In this document: piece after piece, positions 1 to 9,247 of the stretch
Layout of the letters: each line of letters opens with the position of its first letter
How positions within the stretch are numbered: position 1 is the first letter of the stretch
Notes under the pieces: generated by a model
What the model saw: the letters and a program-made list of their open reading frames with translations, nothing else
Database searches by the model: none
Told to the model about the DNA's origin: nothing
Program-made: the position numbers and the translations under genes
Assembly (NCBI GenBank): GCA_016987375.1
Contig: PJRA01000011.1
Location: 2,177,786 to 2,195,960, forward strand
DNA length: 18,175 nt
Origin: Brachionus koreanus
Lineage: Eukaryota; Rotifera; Eurotatoria; Ploima; Brachionidae
Reading direction: 5' to 3'

Positions 1-360
1 CTTTATCTTTAGACTTTTGAAAAAGGATTGTAATCTATAGAAATGCATTGAAATTTAATTGCGCATTTAAAATGTTTTGATCATTTTTGAAAAATGAAAT
101 TTGATCAAAAATTTTACTTTGCCGAGAAAAAAACATAAAAATCAGTTGAATAAAAAAGATAAAAAACATAGGCCAGAATCAAAAATTTTTTAAAAGAAAA
201 ATACATATATTCAATTGATTAAAAGGGATAAAAACATTATTTTTACTTTTATTTCTTCATTAATCATATTGTAAACAAGGACCAGCTTTTCGCTTCCGAT
301 CTGCTTTGGGTCTATTTAGAAAATATTTTGTAGTTACCCTCATTAGATGAGGACTATTAC
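1..360. other. AT-rich non-coding stretch, probable intron of the minus-strand SMURF-like gene
   Basis: No convincing coding frame is visible. If the exon at 361-486 is real, this is its first intron on the minus strand, opening with GTAATA read downward from 360. A small perfect hairpin lies at 338-352 (CCTCAT, loop TAG, ATGAGG). Two imperfect copies of a short AT-rich unit lie near 142-170 and 210-240. The exon encoding the rest of a C2 domain was looked for and not found, so it would lie beyond the left edge. Confidence 0.4.
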
Positions 361-486
361 TTTGGCACAGAGTACAATTATTTTGATTTGAATGATCGGA
401 GGCTGCGATGAAGATGAAATAAATGTTTTAAGGTCTATTTGGTTGCTGAATTCTTGAACCAAGACCAAGTCTAATTTTCGCCTCAT
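361..486 (-). CDS. Candidate first coding exon of a SMURF-like C2-WW-HECT E3 ubiquitin ligase (partial)
   Basis: Reading the minus strand from an ATG at 486 gives 42 open codons ending exactly at a GTAATA donor (360-355). The last eleven residues, IQIKIIVLCAK, resemble the start of the C2 domain of SMURF ubiquitin ligases, where a basic N-terminus is followed by a beta strand of the type K-I-R-L-T-V-L-C-A-K and then N-L-x-K-K-D. The basic start (MRRK) also fits. SMURFs attach ubiquitin to SMAD and Rho proteins at membranes. The C2 continuation, WW and HECT parts are not in the window, so the call rests on a short motif plus a well-placed donor. An acceptor-like TCGCAG at 403-398 could instead mark an internal exon start. 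It could also be another C2 protein or chance. Confidence 0.38.
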
Positions 487-1146
487 TCAATATAATTAAA
501 ATTTTTTTATTAATTTTATGTTTTATTCTCTTTTTGATTTTTATAATTTATTTTTTTTTTTCTCATTATATAAGCTAAATCTATTAAAATTAATTATATA
601 TTTTTCCTCTTTTTTTATGTTTTTTTCTACCTCACCCTTTAGTTACCAATAAAAACTGATAAAAAAAAAATTAGAAAAAGAATCAATCAAAGAAAAGCGA
701 GAGGGGACTTGATTGAAATGTACAAATTAGTGAATAGAACAGAAAACAATGGTCCATCCGGGGCGTTAAGAGGAAATAACATCAGATTCCAGAAAGTTTC
801 CCAGCACTGCAGACTTTGCAGCTGCAGTAAGTTGCCAGAAAATGTGTTTAAATCTAAGTCAACCGCTAATTTTAAAATGGCTTAAGATAAGTTCGACTGC
901 TACAGCTCTACACGGCCAATCGGCGGTTATCGGCTCAGACACTCTACATGTAAGGTGTCCCAACAAGAACTATTAATACTACTACTAATTAATAGGCAAA
1001 CATCATGCAAAAGAAATAGTCAGTCAGTCAGTCAAAAAAAGAAACTATCACTCTTTCTATAGCATTAATCAGCTAGCATAAAATTTAAGCACTGATAAAA
1101 TTGTGTGTTAAATTTTGATAAACAAAAAAAAAATTTTTTTTATTAC
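487..1146. other. Non-coding stretch with a GC-richer island (about 715-1000)
   Basis: On the plus strand 487-650 is T/C-rich. Then comes a clearly less AT-rich island at about 715-1000, and a (CAGT)4 microsatellite at about 1018-1034. The island holds short open frames on both strands: about 55 codons from an ATG at 718 on plus, and about 66 codons without a start on minus around 691-880. None resembles a known family. It may be the 5' region of the minus-strand gene at 361-486, a terminal PACS exon too diverged to recognise, or a non-coding RNA. The minus-strand stretch at 1146-1123, GTAATA then A-run/T-run, looks like the start of a PACS intron. Confidence 0.35.
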
Positions 1147-3013
1147 TTTTCTGTTTTTTTTCTTTGATACAATAGCACAGAGTCAAATATTGACTTGACT
1201 CAGACAAACAAGTAGAACTATTGTTCCTAAAAATGGTGACACTTTTGAACAAAGCTTTTAAATTAGTCTTATTTGGATCGTGTTCTTGATTGAGAGTGTC
1301 ATCTTGACAATTACTAGTCCAATAGTCAATTTGCAAATTGTAAAACAATGAAATATCGGCATTTTCCTGGTTAGCAAGCGGAGAACTTGGCGGCGAATAA
1401 TTGCACTTATTCAATTTAGACTGGTGATTGTTGGCATTCAAGTTTAAAAATTGTGGCAAACTTGACGAAGTAGAAAGACTGGTTATTTTGGCCGGGTTTA
1501 GCACCGGCTCGTCCTCATTTTGACTTATGGTTACCGAGCTCAAGAACGGCACTAGCCTTCCATTCAAAGCCTCATTCTCACTATGCAACATAACTTCGCC
1601 AATTTGTATTTGACTCAGCGACAATCTAACATTTTCCTCATTTAAATAATATATCAAATAATTTAAAATTTCTTGTTTATCACTTGACATAATAAAAATA
1701 TTCTGAAATATTTTACTATATTCATTATTTAATCTAATTATATTTAGATAAAATGAACGCAAATAGCCTGCAAGTGTTGAACAATCAGATCCAATTAGAA
1801 AAATTTTAACATTTGTTTTATTTTTGTGCAAATGTTCCAATTGTTGCTCGCTTAAACTCTTGCCAAGTTCTTCAGCTTCGATTATGGTGAAATTTTTGCG
1901 CACCACATAGTTGTCCATAATGCACTCAGGCTTTTCGGCAATTAAGTAATTTCTCTTGAAATTTAAACAAAGCGACTGATGTTCTAAATCGGCTGGAGTT
2001 TGGCTATAAAAAGGCTCGATTTTTGGCTTAGGTGTGGACACTATGGAATAGGCGTCTTGGTCTTTGAACAAAAAATTCGGTTCGTCCGAATCCGAATTGG
2101 CATAGTCGCTTACTTGTTCAATATTCTTGTAAAAGTCATAGTCTAAATCTTCATTTTCATCATAGTCCAGATCGTACACGTGATCTATGATTAGAGAGTG
2201 TTCATTTTCAATTGTCTGATCAGTCGACTGGGCCGACTTGTGCTGGCTGCTGTTCTCATTTTTAAGCTTTCTTATGAACGAAATTATTTTGCCAGTCAAT
2301 TGGTTTTTGTTGTTTTTGTGGCTGTTGTGAGAGGGTTTTTTGTGCTCATTGTCCGAGTCAATATCCGAGTTAAGATCAAAGTCAATTTCATCGCCAGTGT
2401 CATAGTCGTTTGTCGGCTGACTGGTCAACGACTGGATGGTCAAGTGGCCGATTATTTGCTGTTTTGAATTGTTTTTAGTCGATCTTAAAAATAGAGGCAG
2501 CTCGTTTGAGTAGGGCTTTTGCAAAGCGTTGGCCAAGTCTATAAAAGTATAGGCCAACGTCTTGTAGCCGAATTGAATCGTCTTGGCTTTTGTTTTGTAC
2601 TTTTTGCGTCTTGTTTGAACATAAATGTAGAGTAGATTGGTGTCTTTTTTCAGATAGTGCGGATAGGTTATATTGTAGAGCAGGTTTAAGTCAGCCTTTT
2701 GATTTTCTAGAGGAATTTCGAGAGTGCGCAAAGAGCGCTTGCTTGCCTCGAGCTTGACGGCCAAAATGACCGACGGCTGAACGAGCTCTTGGTCGAGCTT
2801 TAGTCGAGTGATGACAAATTTGCAAATACGCGGCAAACAATTGAAATTATTCTCGTCAATGTCCAGCTGAATGTAAGTGTTCATTTTGAAAGGTTTGGTG
2901 CACTCGGACTCGTTGCATGCAGCTGAAGATGAATGGAGGGGCGATGGTGCGCTGTCTTCGTGGCCGGGTCGTGACACTTCCCGCTGACCAGAGCTATTCA
3001 ATCCTGAATTCAT
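1147..3013 (-). CDS. PACS: PACS: phosphofurin acidic cluster sorting protein (large first coding exon, 3' end missing)
   Basis: PACS proteins are cytosolic adaptors that bind acidic-cluster motifs in furin and other cargo and link them to AP-1/AP-3 and COPI for endosome, TGN and ER-mitochondria traffic. The exon gives about 622 residues. The cargo-binding region is about 44-200 (MNTYIQLDID, then a Y-P-H-Y-L-K-K-D block and a G-Y-K-T-L-A block). A Ser/Asp/Glu-rich stretch lies at about 203-310. The conserved SIVSTPKPKIEPF signature is at about 323-335. The C-terminal PACS region runs from about 350, with PPSSPL at 541 and LQIDYW followed by LKALFKSV at about 560-592. Vertebrate PACS is about 890-960 aa, and the middle region is shorter here. 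The frame stays open to 1085, but the last 20 residues follow a GTAATA donor and an A8/T10 block and are probably intron. The final 75 or so conserved residues (VDGVEW..VKFFQLAAQW-like) were not found. Confidence 0.9.
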
Positions 3014-3359
3014 CAGTTATTCGTTTTTTTTTTTTTGTCAAAATCTATTTTATTATTTTAAATTCACCATAAAATCTTATTTTATATCCGTAAATAAAAT
3101 TAAATGTAATAATTTATTTTTATCTTATTCTATTCTAAAACAAAAAATAGAATATTAAAAAAAAAAAAATTTTCTTTTGTTTGAGGAGGGGGTCGAGTGC
3201 AAAATTGGCTCTAAAAATCTTATGATTATTTCAAATTTGCATTTTGTAAGACAATTTTTTTGACTAGTCTACAATTTATAATTTTTTTTTTGCTAAGCAT
3301 GTTTAAAATTTATTCAAAAAAAAAAATAAAGTTTAAAAAAAATACAAATAATTTTTAGA
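3014..3359. promoter_or_regulatory. Shared 5' region between divergent PACS (-) and NOC4 (+)
   Basis: 346 bp separate the two start codons, which point away from each other, so both genes probably use one bidirectional promoter. The sequence is very AT-rich with poly(A)/poly(T) tracts. The only GC-richer patch is at about 3181-3212 (GAGGAGGGGGTCGAGTG). No TATA box can be told apart from the background. Just before the NOC4 ATG the strand reads ATAATTTTTAG, like a 3' splice site. Confidence 0.5.
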
Positions 3360-6300
3360 ATGGGTTCGAATCTGAACGAAAAAATAGATAGTATAACTGA
3401 TCAGATTCTTAAAAACAAAAAGCGATCAAACTTAATTGTCGACTTGATCAAATATGCTTCTGAGGTTGGCTAGGAAAAATTTATTTTGTAAATATTAGTG
3501 AATATTTTATTTATAGGCGAAAAAAATTCAACCATGTGTCAAGTCAATAGGGTCGTTGTGTCATATATTTGGTTCCTATTTGAAAGAAGCTAAATTTCTA
3601 CTTTTTCTCAATCAAAATGAATTGGAAATGTTTGAGAAAAACTCCAAAAATCTTAACTCGGACGAAAAATATCGTCTATGGATGAATCAAAGACTAGCAG
3701 ACTTGAAAAGTCTAATGCTTGAATATCTAAAGAATAACAGTTCTAAAAATCCCAAATTTCAAACTGTCAAAGTAATGAAAAAAAATTTTTTTTCATTTTC
3801 TAAATTTGTTTTGTTTTAGATCACGTGTATTAATGGTCTATTCGATTTGGTCAAATATGAAGCCCAATTTAAAAAAGGTAATTTAGAAAAAAAAATTTTT
3901 TTTGGAATTTAAAAAATCCAAGTATGAAAATTTCTGAGACGAGAGATTAAAATTCAAATTAATTTTATTTAAAAGTTGAATATTTTTCTAAAATTTTGAA
4001 AATAAAAATAAGTATGGTGTTAACAAAAAAAAAATTTTGAATGCTTGGTTTAAACAGTGACAGCTAGTATTAAAAAAATGAGACATAAAAAAATTTATTA
4101 TTTTTCATAGTCTAGAATTGTTAGTTTTAGACAAGTTATAGACCAAAATTTCAGTGTATTAATTTAGTTAAATCTATCTAATTTTTGATTTTATCACTTA
4201 TTTAAATCGATGGTTTTATTTTCACATGTAACAAGTTAGGAATTCTTGATCTAAGATTAAAGATTTAAAGAAAAATTAATAATTCAAAAAAATATACATC
4301 AAATCACAATTTAATCATTTATATTGATGTATTACCTTGCTTAAGAAGACTTGCATTAATAGTTGAAGAAGCATGTTAAGTACATGTCGAGACATAGACC
4401 TCGACCATGTTAAAAAATGATTTAAAAGTGTGACGCATCACAGTCGAGATTAAACAAGGCATTAAATTTAAATTTTTAAGTATTAATGAAGCGTTAATAT
4501 TCAAAAATATTTGTAAAGTGCGGGGTTAAAACTAGAACGCCCGAGGGGTTTTTTAGACCCCTTTTTGAAAAATTGAAACTTGATTTTTACCATACATAAA
4601 TAAAATTTTAAAAAACGGTTTTTATTATATAAAAATTTTGATTGTAAATTTTTAGAAAATGAATAAATTTTCAAAGAAAATGTTTAATTTATCTTGATAA
4701 CTTTATTTAAAATTTTAATGAGAAATCAGCCGGGCTTTCTAGTGTTAAAATTAAGATACAAGTAAATAAAAAATATAAAAAAATACAAGATTCGATTTAA
4801 AAAGGAAGGTTTAAATTTTAGGAATCAATAATTAAATTTTTTCGTTTTATTTTTTGAGCCTTTCGTCTTTTCTAATTGAAAGGTTAAATGACTAAAAAGT
4901 ATAGCTGCATCACAAACCAAAAAAAAAAAAACAAACATTTTACTTTACGGCTATTTTAGAAATGCAACCAAATTTAGATGATTTCAAACAAGTTAAAAAT
5001 TACATGTTTTAAGATTATCTTGATTTAATATTTAAAAAATTTTATTGAAAAAGAATTATTGATTTGAGAAATAAATCTAATTGTACTATTATTATTATTA
5101 TAAAAAGTTGTAAAATAAAAATTTAATTTTTTTCGTTATTAAATAAATAGAAATAGAAAATTTAAAATAAAAAATTTTTTTTTTATTAATTTTTTATATA
5201 ATTCAGTTTTTTTAAACAATTTTACAAAATTTTCTCTTAAATTAAGAATGACAATTGTCACATCTGCGTCAAATTATAAATTATTAGGCCAGGTAATTTT
5301 TGTTTAGAATATACAAAAAAAAATATTAAAAAAAGACGGGTAGAAAACCGAAATTTCAAAAAGGATACAGGTGCTGATGGAATGTTACAAATTTAGATTT
5401 AAAATCAATCGCAAAATATAATCTAAGAAAAAAAGTTAATTAATTTACCTAATAAATGTTCAGTGCACTCGCGCTTTATAACCAATATCACATTATAGTG
5501 AATGAGGTTTAACACTAAATTTAATTTCAAATTTATATATGTAGACATATTAAGCATTTTTTCTGAAATTTATTTATTCTAAGAAGCTATTTTATAAAAT
5601 TTTATTTCTTTAAAATACTATTTTTGTTTCAATTTTAATACAAGAAAAAATTCGCTCATATAAATCGAAAATCGTAGTCCATTTTAATATGTTATTAACA
5701 TTAATTTTCACTTTCTATAACGAATACAATAAGAGTCCAGATGCCTGAATACATATAAGCCTAAGCACATTCAGCTAGAGAAAATTTTATGAATAGTAAA
5801 CAAGACTGCAACAATGAGATAAATTCATTCTTTAAACTCATCGTCTCTGTTGCATTTAATGAAATAAAAAAACAAGTTAAAGTTTTTTAATTTGTCTAGT
5901 TGGTTAGTTAGTTTTTTTTAAATTTTTTTCAAGCCTTATTGTCCGTATTATTTTGTGTATTTTTTTTCTTATTTTGCCTAAAAAAAAATTTAAATTTAAA
6001 AACTTGAATTTTTTTATGCGATTGTTGAATAAATATTTTGATTCTGGAATGGTGGTGATCATAAAAAAAAAGTATTTTCTAAAAAAAAAATTTTTTTTTA
6101 AGTCGAAGAAAATGAAGAAAAGCATCAAATACCCCAAGAACTGCTAGAAGTAAGAGAGGAATGCGTTTAATTTTTATTGAATAAAAAATTCAATCTATTC
6201 TAAGAACATAATGGATGCTTTTTTGAACACTGAATTGAATGAAAAATTGATAAAAAAAATTCGCTCATTTCTGTCCTTTTGGGATTTGAGATATTTTATA

Positions 6301-7527
6301 CTAAAGTATATGTTGATTGATTTTTATAAAAAAAATCACGTGACCGAAACTGTGCTGGAAAATGTCCTAAGTATTCTAGCTGCAATGCCAGATCTTGTCA
6401 AAGAAGAAAAGCCCAAAACAGAGCCGGCTAATGACGCTGAAATTATAGACAAAGCAATGGAACAAAAATTATATGTTCTCAAAAGAGAAAATCTGGCCAT
6501 CAACTCGAAAATAATTCAACAAGACATTCACAGAAAATTGTTTAACGATTGTTTCGTTAACTTTTTAAAAAATCAATTATCACCTAAATTGTACAAAAAA
6601 TTGCTAATCAAACTACCTGAAAAACTAATACCAAAAATGACAAATCCACTTATGCTGGCCGATTTTTTGACTCATTCATACAACTCAGGTGGCTTAATCA
6701 GTGTTCTGGCACTGAACAGTCTATTCATTTTAATCAATTACTACAATTTGTGAGTTGTGAATAATAAAAATAAAATTTTTTGTAAAAAAAAAAAATTAAT
6801 TTTTTTAGAGAATATCCAAATTTCTACCAAAAAGTCTATCAATTATTAGACTCAGCAATTTTTCATTCAAAATACAAAGATAGATTTTTTCAACTATTGG
6901 ACATGTTTTTGCTTTCGACGTAATGAAAAAAATAAATTAAAAAATTAAATTTTTTTAAACATTTTATTTTTAAATTGCAGACATTTGTCTTCAGTGCTTG
7001 TGGCCGCCTTTATCAAAAAGCTGTCCCGCATGTCTTTGACATGTCCACCAGCGGATCTCAAATTTTTGGTTTTGTTCACTTATAATCTTTTAATTCGACA
7101 TCCAAACTGCAAAATACTGATTCATAACAAGACCAAAGCGGATATATTAGAAGATCCTTTTGACATTAATTGTGCTGATTTTAAAAATTCAAATGCTCTA
7201 AAGAGTTCGCTATGGGAAATTCAGACTCTCAAAAGCCACTATTGCGCTTATGTATCTAAAGAGATTGAGAAAATGAACAATCTAAGCCAGGCAGTCGAGT
7301 TTCAGCTAGATGATGCCTTTGAGAACAATTCTTATGAAGCAGTATGCAATTTTTTTTCACAATTTTTTTTTCATATAAAACTAACATTTTTCTTAAAGCT
7401 TATTGATATGGAACTTGATTCAAATAAAGCTACTGCTAATTGTGCTCTGAATTATTCGTTGAGTATAAATGCAGAAAATGACGGATTTTATGATTTGCAG
7501 GTTTCTAATCTGCTTAAGATGAATTGA
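3360..7527 (+). CDS. NOC4L: NOC4 / NOC4L: nucleolar complex protein 4 (eight exons)
   Basis: NOC4 pairs with NOP14 in the nucleolus and is needed for 40S subunit maturation and export. I place exons at 3360-3464, 3517-3771, 3820-3877, 6103-6149, 6205-6749, 6809-6919, 6981-7341 and 7399-7527; all phases join, giving 536 aa (human about 516). Matches to human include YRLWMNQRLADL (about residue 90), FLKNQLSPKLYKKLL (about 275), DFLTHSYNSGG and LALNSLFILI (about 310-330), EYPNFYQKVYQLLD, LVAAFIKKLSRMSLTCPP, NLLIRHPNCKIL and ALKSSLWEIQTLKSHY. These cover the CBF/NOC domain, about residues 255-450. Exon 4 (47 bp) supplies the HQIPQELLE segment matching human FPRELFK. Intron 1 has an unusual GTTGGC donor. 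Intron 7 (7342-7398, 57 nt) has no stop and is a multiple of three; removing it restores SYEALIDMEL, matching human AYEIFERDL. AATAAA signals follow the stop. An alternative end is listed separately. Confidence 0.93.
3878..6102 (+). other. Large intron 3 of NOC4 (2225 bp)
   Basis: The intron runs from a GTAATT donor to a TTTTTTTTTAAG acceptor. It is about 40 times longer than most other introns of the gene. It contains a TTAA-flanked MITE (4526-4748), a bulged hairpin at 4382-4410 (ACATGTCGAG against CTCGACCATGT), a 12-bp palindrome TGACAATTGTCA at 5249-5260, and a hairpin at 5807-5854 (TGCAACA/TGTTGCA plus GAGA/TCTC). A-run/T-run blocks sit just inside both ends. Only short, unconvincing frames lie near 5904-6147. 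No conserved exon was seen other than the microexon that follows. Confidence 0.8.
4526..4748. mobile_element. piggyBac-type MITE in NOC4 intron 3
   Basis: TTAA is present at both edges (4526-4529 and 4745-4748), the canonical piggyBac target duplication. Just inside, the left end reads AACTAGAACGCCCG and the right end, reverse-complemented, reads CACTAGAAAGCCCG: inverted repeats with two differences over 14 bases. Next to the left repeat a hairpin GGGGT..ACCCC follows (4544-4562). The 215-bp interior has no coding capacity, so this is a non-autonomous element. The same CACTAGAA start is seen in the element at 17806-17970. Confidence 0.7.
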
Positions 7528-8203
7528 TAAATAAAATAAAAATAAAATTTTTTTTTCTGTTTTCATTTTGGTTAGACTTTGGTCATTATGTCTAAATTTT
7601 GTTCCAATTTAGTAGGATTTTTTTTGAGCAAAAAAAAAATTTAAAGGACATTTTGAACCTGAAAATCAAACTTTGATTTTTCATTTTTTTTTAAAAACCA
7701 TTATGATATTTGAATTCTACGACCAAAAATACTTAATAGTGCACTTGATTTTTAATTTTTAAATGATGTCCTCTTTGGGTACTAGGGGCCGGAAGTTGAC
7801 CAACTCAAAAAAGTTAATAGTATTCAAATTCATGTAACTAATGAATACAAAAGCTTGATATAATGATCGACCCCTCTATTGATAGCTGAGACTATAAGCT
7901 ACAATAGTATAATATAATCATAATTATTATAATTATTTTTGGCCAAATAATACACAATAATAAGAAAAATCGACTTTTTTAGAATTCAAATTTGAGTTTT
8001 GATTCCTTCCCTTAATTTTCCTATAAGATCGACGACGATTCTGAAAGCACATCAAAAACTCTACAAACTGACAAATTTTCAGTCGTCCCTTTTGTTTCCT
8101 TCAAAATCTGCTTGAGTTAAAAGTTAAAAATTAAACAAATTTAGCAACAATTTATTTTAAAAATTATCTCGTGTAAAATTTAAAAAAATTCAAAACTTTA
8201 AAA
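7501..8203 (+). other. NOC4 3' flank, with a possible alternative last exon at 8028-8120
   Basis: After the TGA (7525-7527) come overlapping AATAAA signals and AT-rich DNA. Within it, 8001-8027 is a strong pyrimidine-rich acceptor (GATTCCTTCCCTTAATTTTCC then TATAAG). It is followed by 30 open codons from 8028 (start IDDDSESTSK) to TAA at 8118-8120, clearly less AT-rich than the surroundings. A donor CAG|GTTTCT at 7501 would join it in phase 0, replacing the last eight residues of NOC4 and giving 558 aa. No clear homology to the NOC4 C-terminus decides between the two ends. No other feature is evident. Confidence 0.35.
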
Positions 8204-8398
8204 TTGAAATATGTAAAAAAATGGTATTGTGATAGTAAAGTGGGTGCAAGAATTGTACGATGTTGCTCACATATAGCAAGTGTTATATGGTATTTTGGTT
8301 TGGAAGTTTATGAAAACAAGTTAAATACAAACAATAAGGCAAAAATAGACTCTTTATGTTTAGATGCTGCAAGATTAAAATTAGGTGAAAATAATTAA
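8204..8398 (+). pseudogene. Transposon-derived SWIM-like zinc-finger fragment
   Basis: A 64-codon frame without an ATG (it begins at TTG) reads KWYCDSKVGARIVRCCSHIA then SVIWYFGLEVY. This resembles the C-terminal SWIM-type finger (C-x-C ... C-x-H) of a widespread class of invertebrate transposon-encoded proteins, which typically read W-Y-C-x-C-K-x-G-A-R-x-V-G-C-C-x-H-x-A-S-V-x-W-Y-L-G. Here the second Cys is Ser, and Gly before the CC is Arg. The catalytic part upstream is missing; the frame meets a TAA near 8174. It is most likely a decayed fragment, and differs in type from the SWIM remnant at 9938-9979. The family name is from memory of the pattern. Confidence 0.5.
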
Positions 8399-9247
8399 AA
8401 TACGATTATTCTCTTTTTGCTTTTTTAACTTTAATTGTTTTTGCCTTTATGAAATGCTGTTAAAAATGGAATGTTAATTTTAATATAAATCTAAATGTGA
8501 TTAAAATCAGAAGTTTTTTTCAAATAAAAAATTTCTTATTCATTTTTTAAGACATGTTATAAAAATTGAATTCTGTTTTTTTTTTTAAATCATTGTTTTT
8601 TAACTGACATGTTATCAAATATGAAAAATTACGTTATTACTAATTTGAAAATTAAAAAAAAATTCTTTTGATTATTTGACTAAAAAATATTTTTAGAAGC
8701 ATCGGTAAATTTTGGCCGAACAAAATAATATTTAATAATATAATAATATAATTTTTAATCAAAAGCAGTGAATGCCCAGTCGTCTATTTTAAATTTTCTT
8801 TTCTATTTTTTTGCAATTATCCATCTTTATATAAATAAGAAATTGAAAAAAAAGTTTTTCTGAATTTTAAACAATCAGGATTTTTATAATGAATTTTTTT
8901 AAAATTTTTAAACCATTTTAAAATTAATTTTTTGACAAGGAGTCCTTTCCAGTAAGTTTCAAACAGCCCTTTCCCAATTTCTGGATTTATTTTATTATTT
9001 TTTTAGTTATCATCTAGATAAAATCTTTAAAATAGACAAAGTTATGCCACTTTGAACAAAATCATTCTCATCAACAATGCCAAGTTTTCTGGTACTTCCA
9101 ATTTGGTCAATTTAAATGGTAGAAAACTCACTAATATTTTAGACCGGAGTTAAAAAATAAGCTAATTATTTAATTATTAAAGAGATAGCTCGATTTTAGA
9201 GTTCAAGAGACAAGTTAAATTTATAATTTTTTTCCAAAAATTGAGAA
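8399..9247. other. AT-rich intergenic stretch
   Basis: There is no recognisable gene. One short coding-like frame on plus, about 9030-9152, reads NKIILINNAKFSGTSNLVNL in part and ends in TAA, with no recognised similarity. The rest is poly(A)/poly(T)-rich and shows no clear repeat structure. Confidence 0.4.

Noticed and set aside
691..880. Minus-strand 66-codon frame as the last PACS exon
   Set aside because: The phase fits and it has a W followed by F-P, but the strongly conserved D-G-V-x-W..V-K-F-F-Q-L block is absent, so homology cannot be claimed.
2198..2467. 89-codon plus-strand ORF opposite PACS
   Set aside because: It is antisense to the acidic/Ser-rich part of PACS, has no own homology, and its hydrophobic composition is what the complement of Asp/Asn/Glu codons gives.
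3360..3375. GGGTTCGAATCT, like a tRNA B box
   Set aside because: No acceptor stem, D arm or anticodon arm fits around it, and the bases encode the NOC4 N-terminus.
5904..6147. Two overlapping ORFs on opposite strands
   Set aside because: They are low-complexity Lys/Phe/Asn frames created by A- and T-runs. Only 6103-6149 is coding, in a different frame, as the NOC4 microexon.
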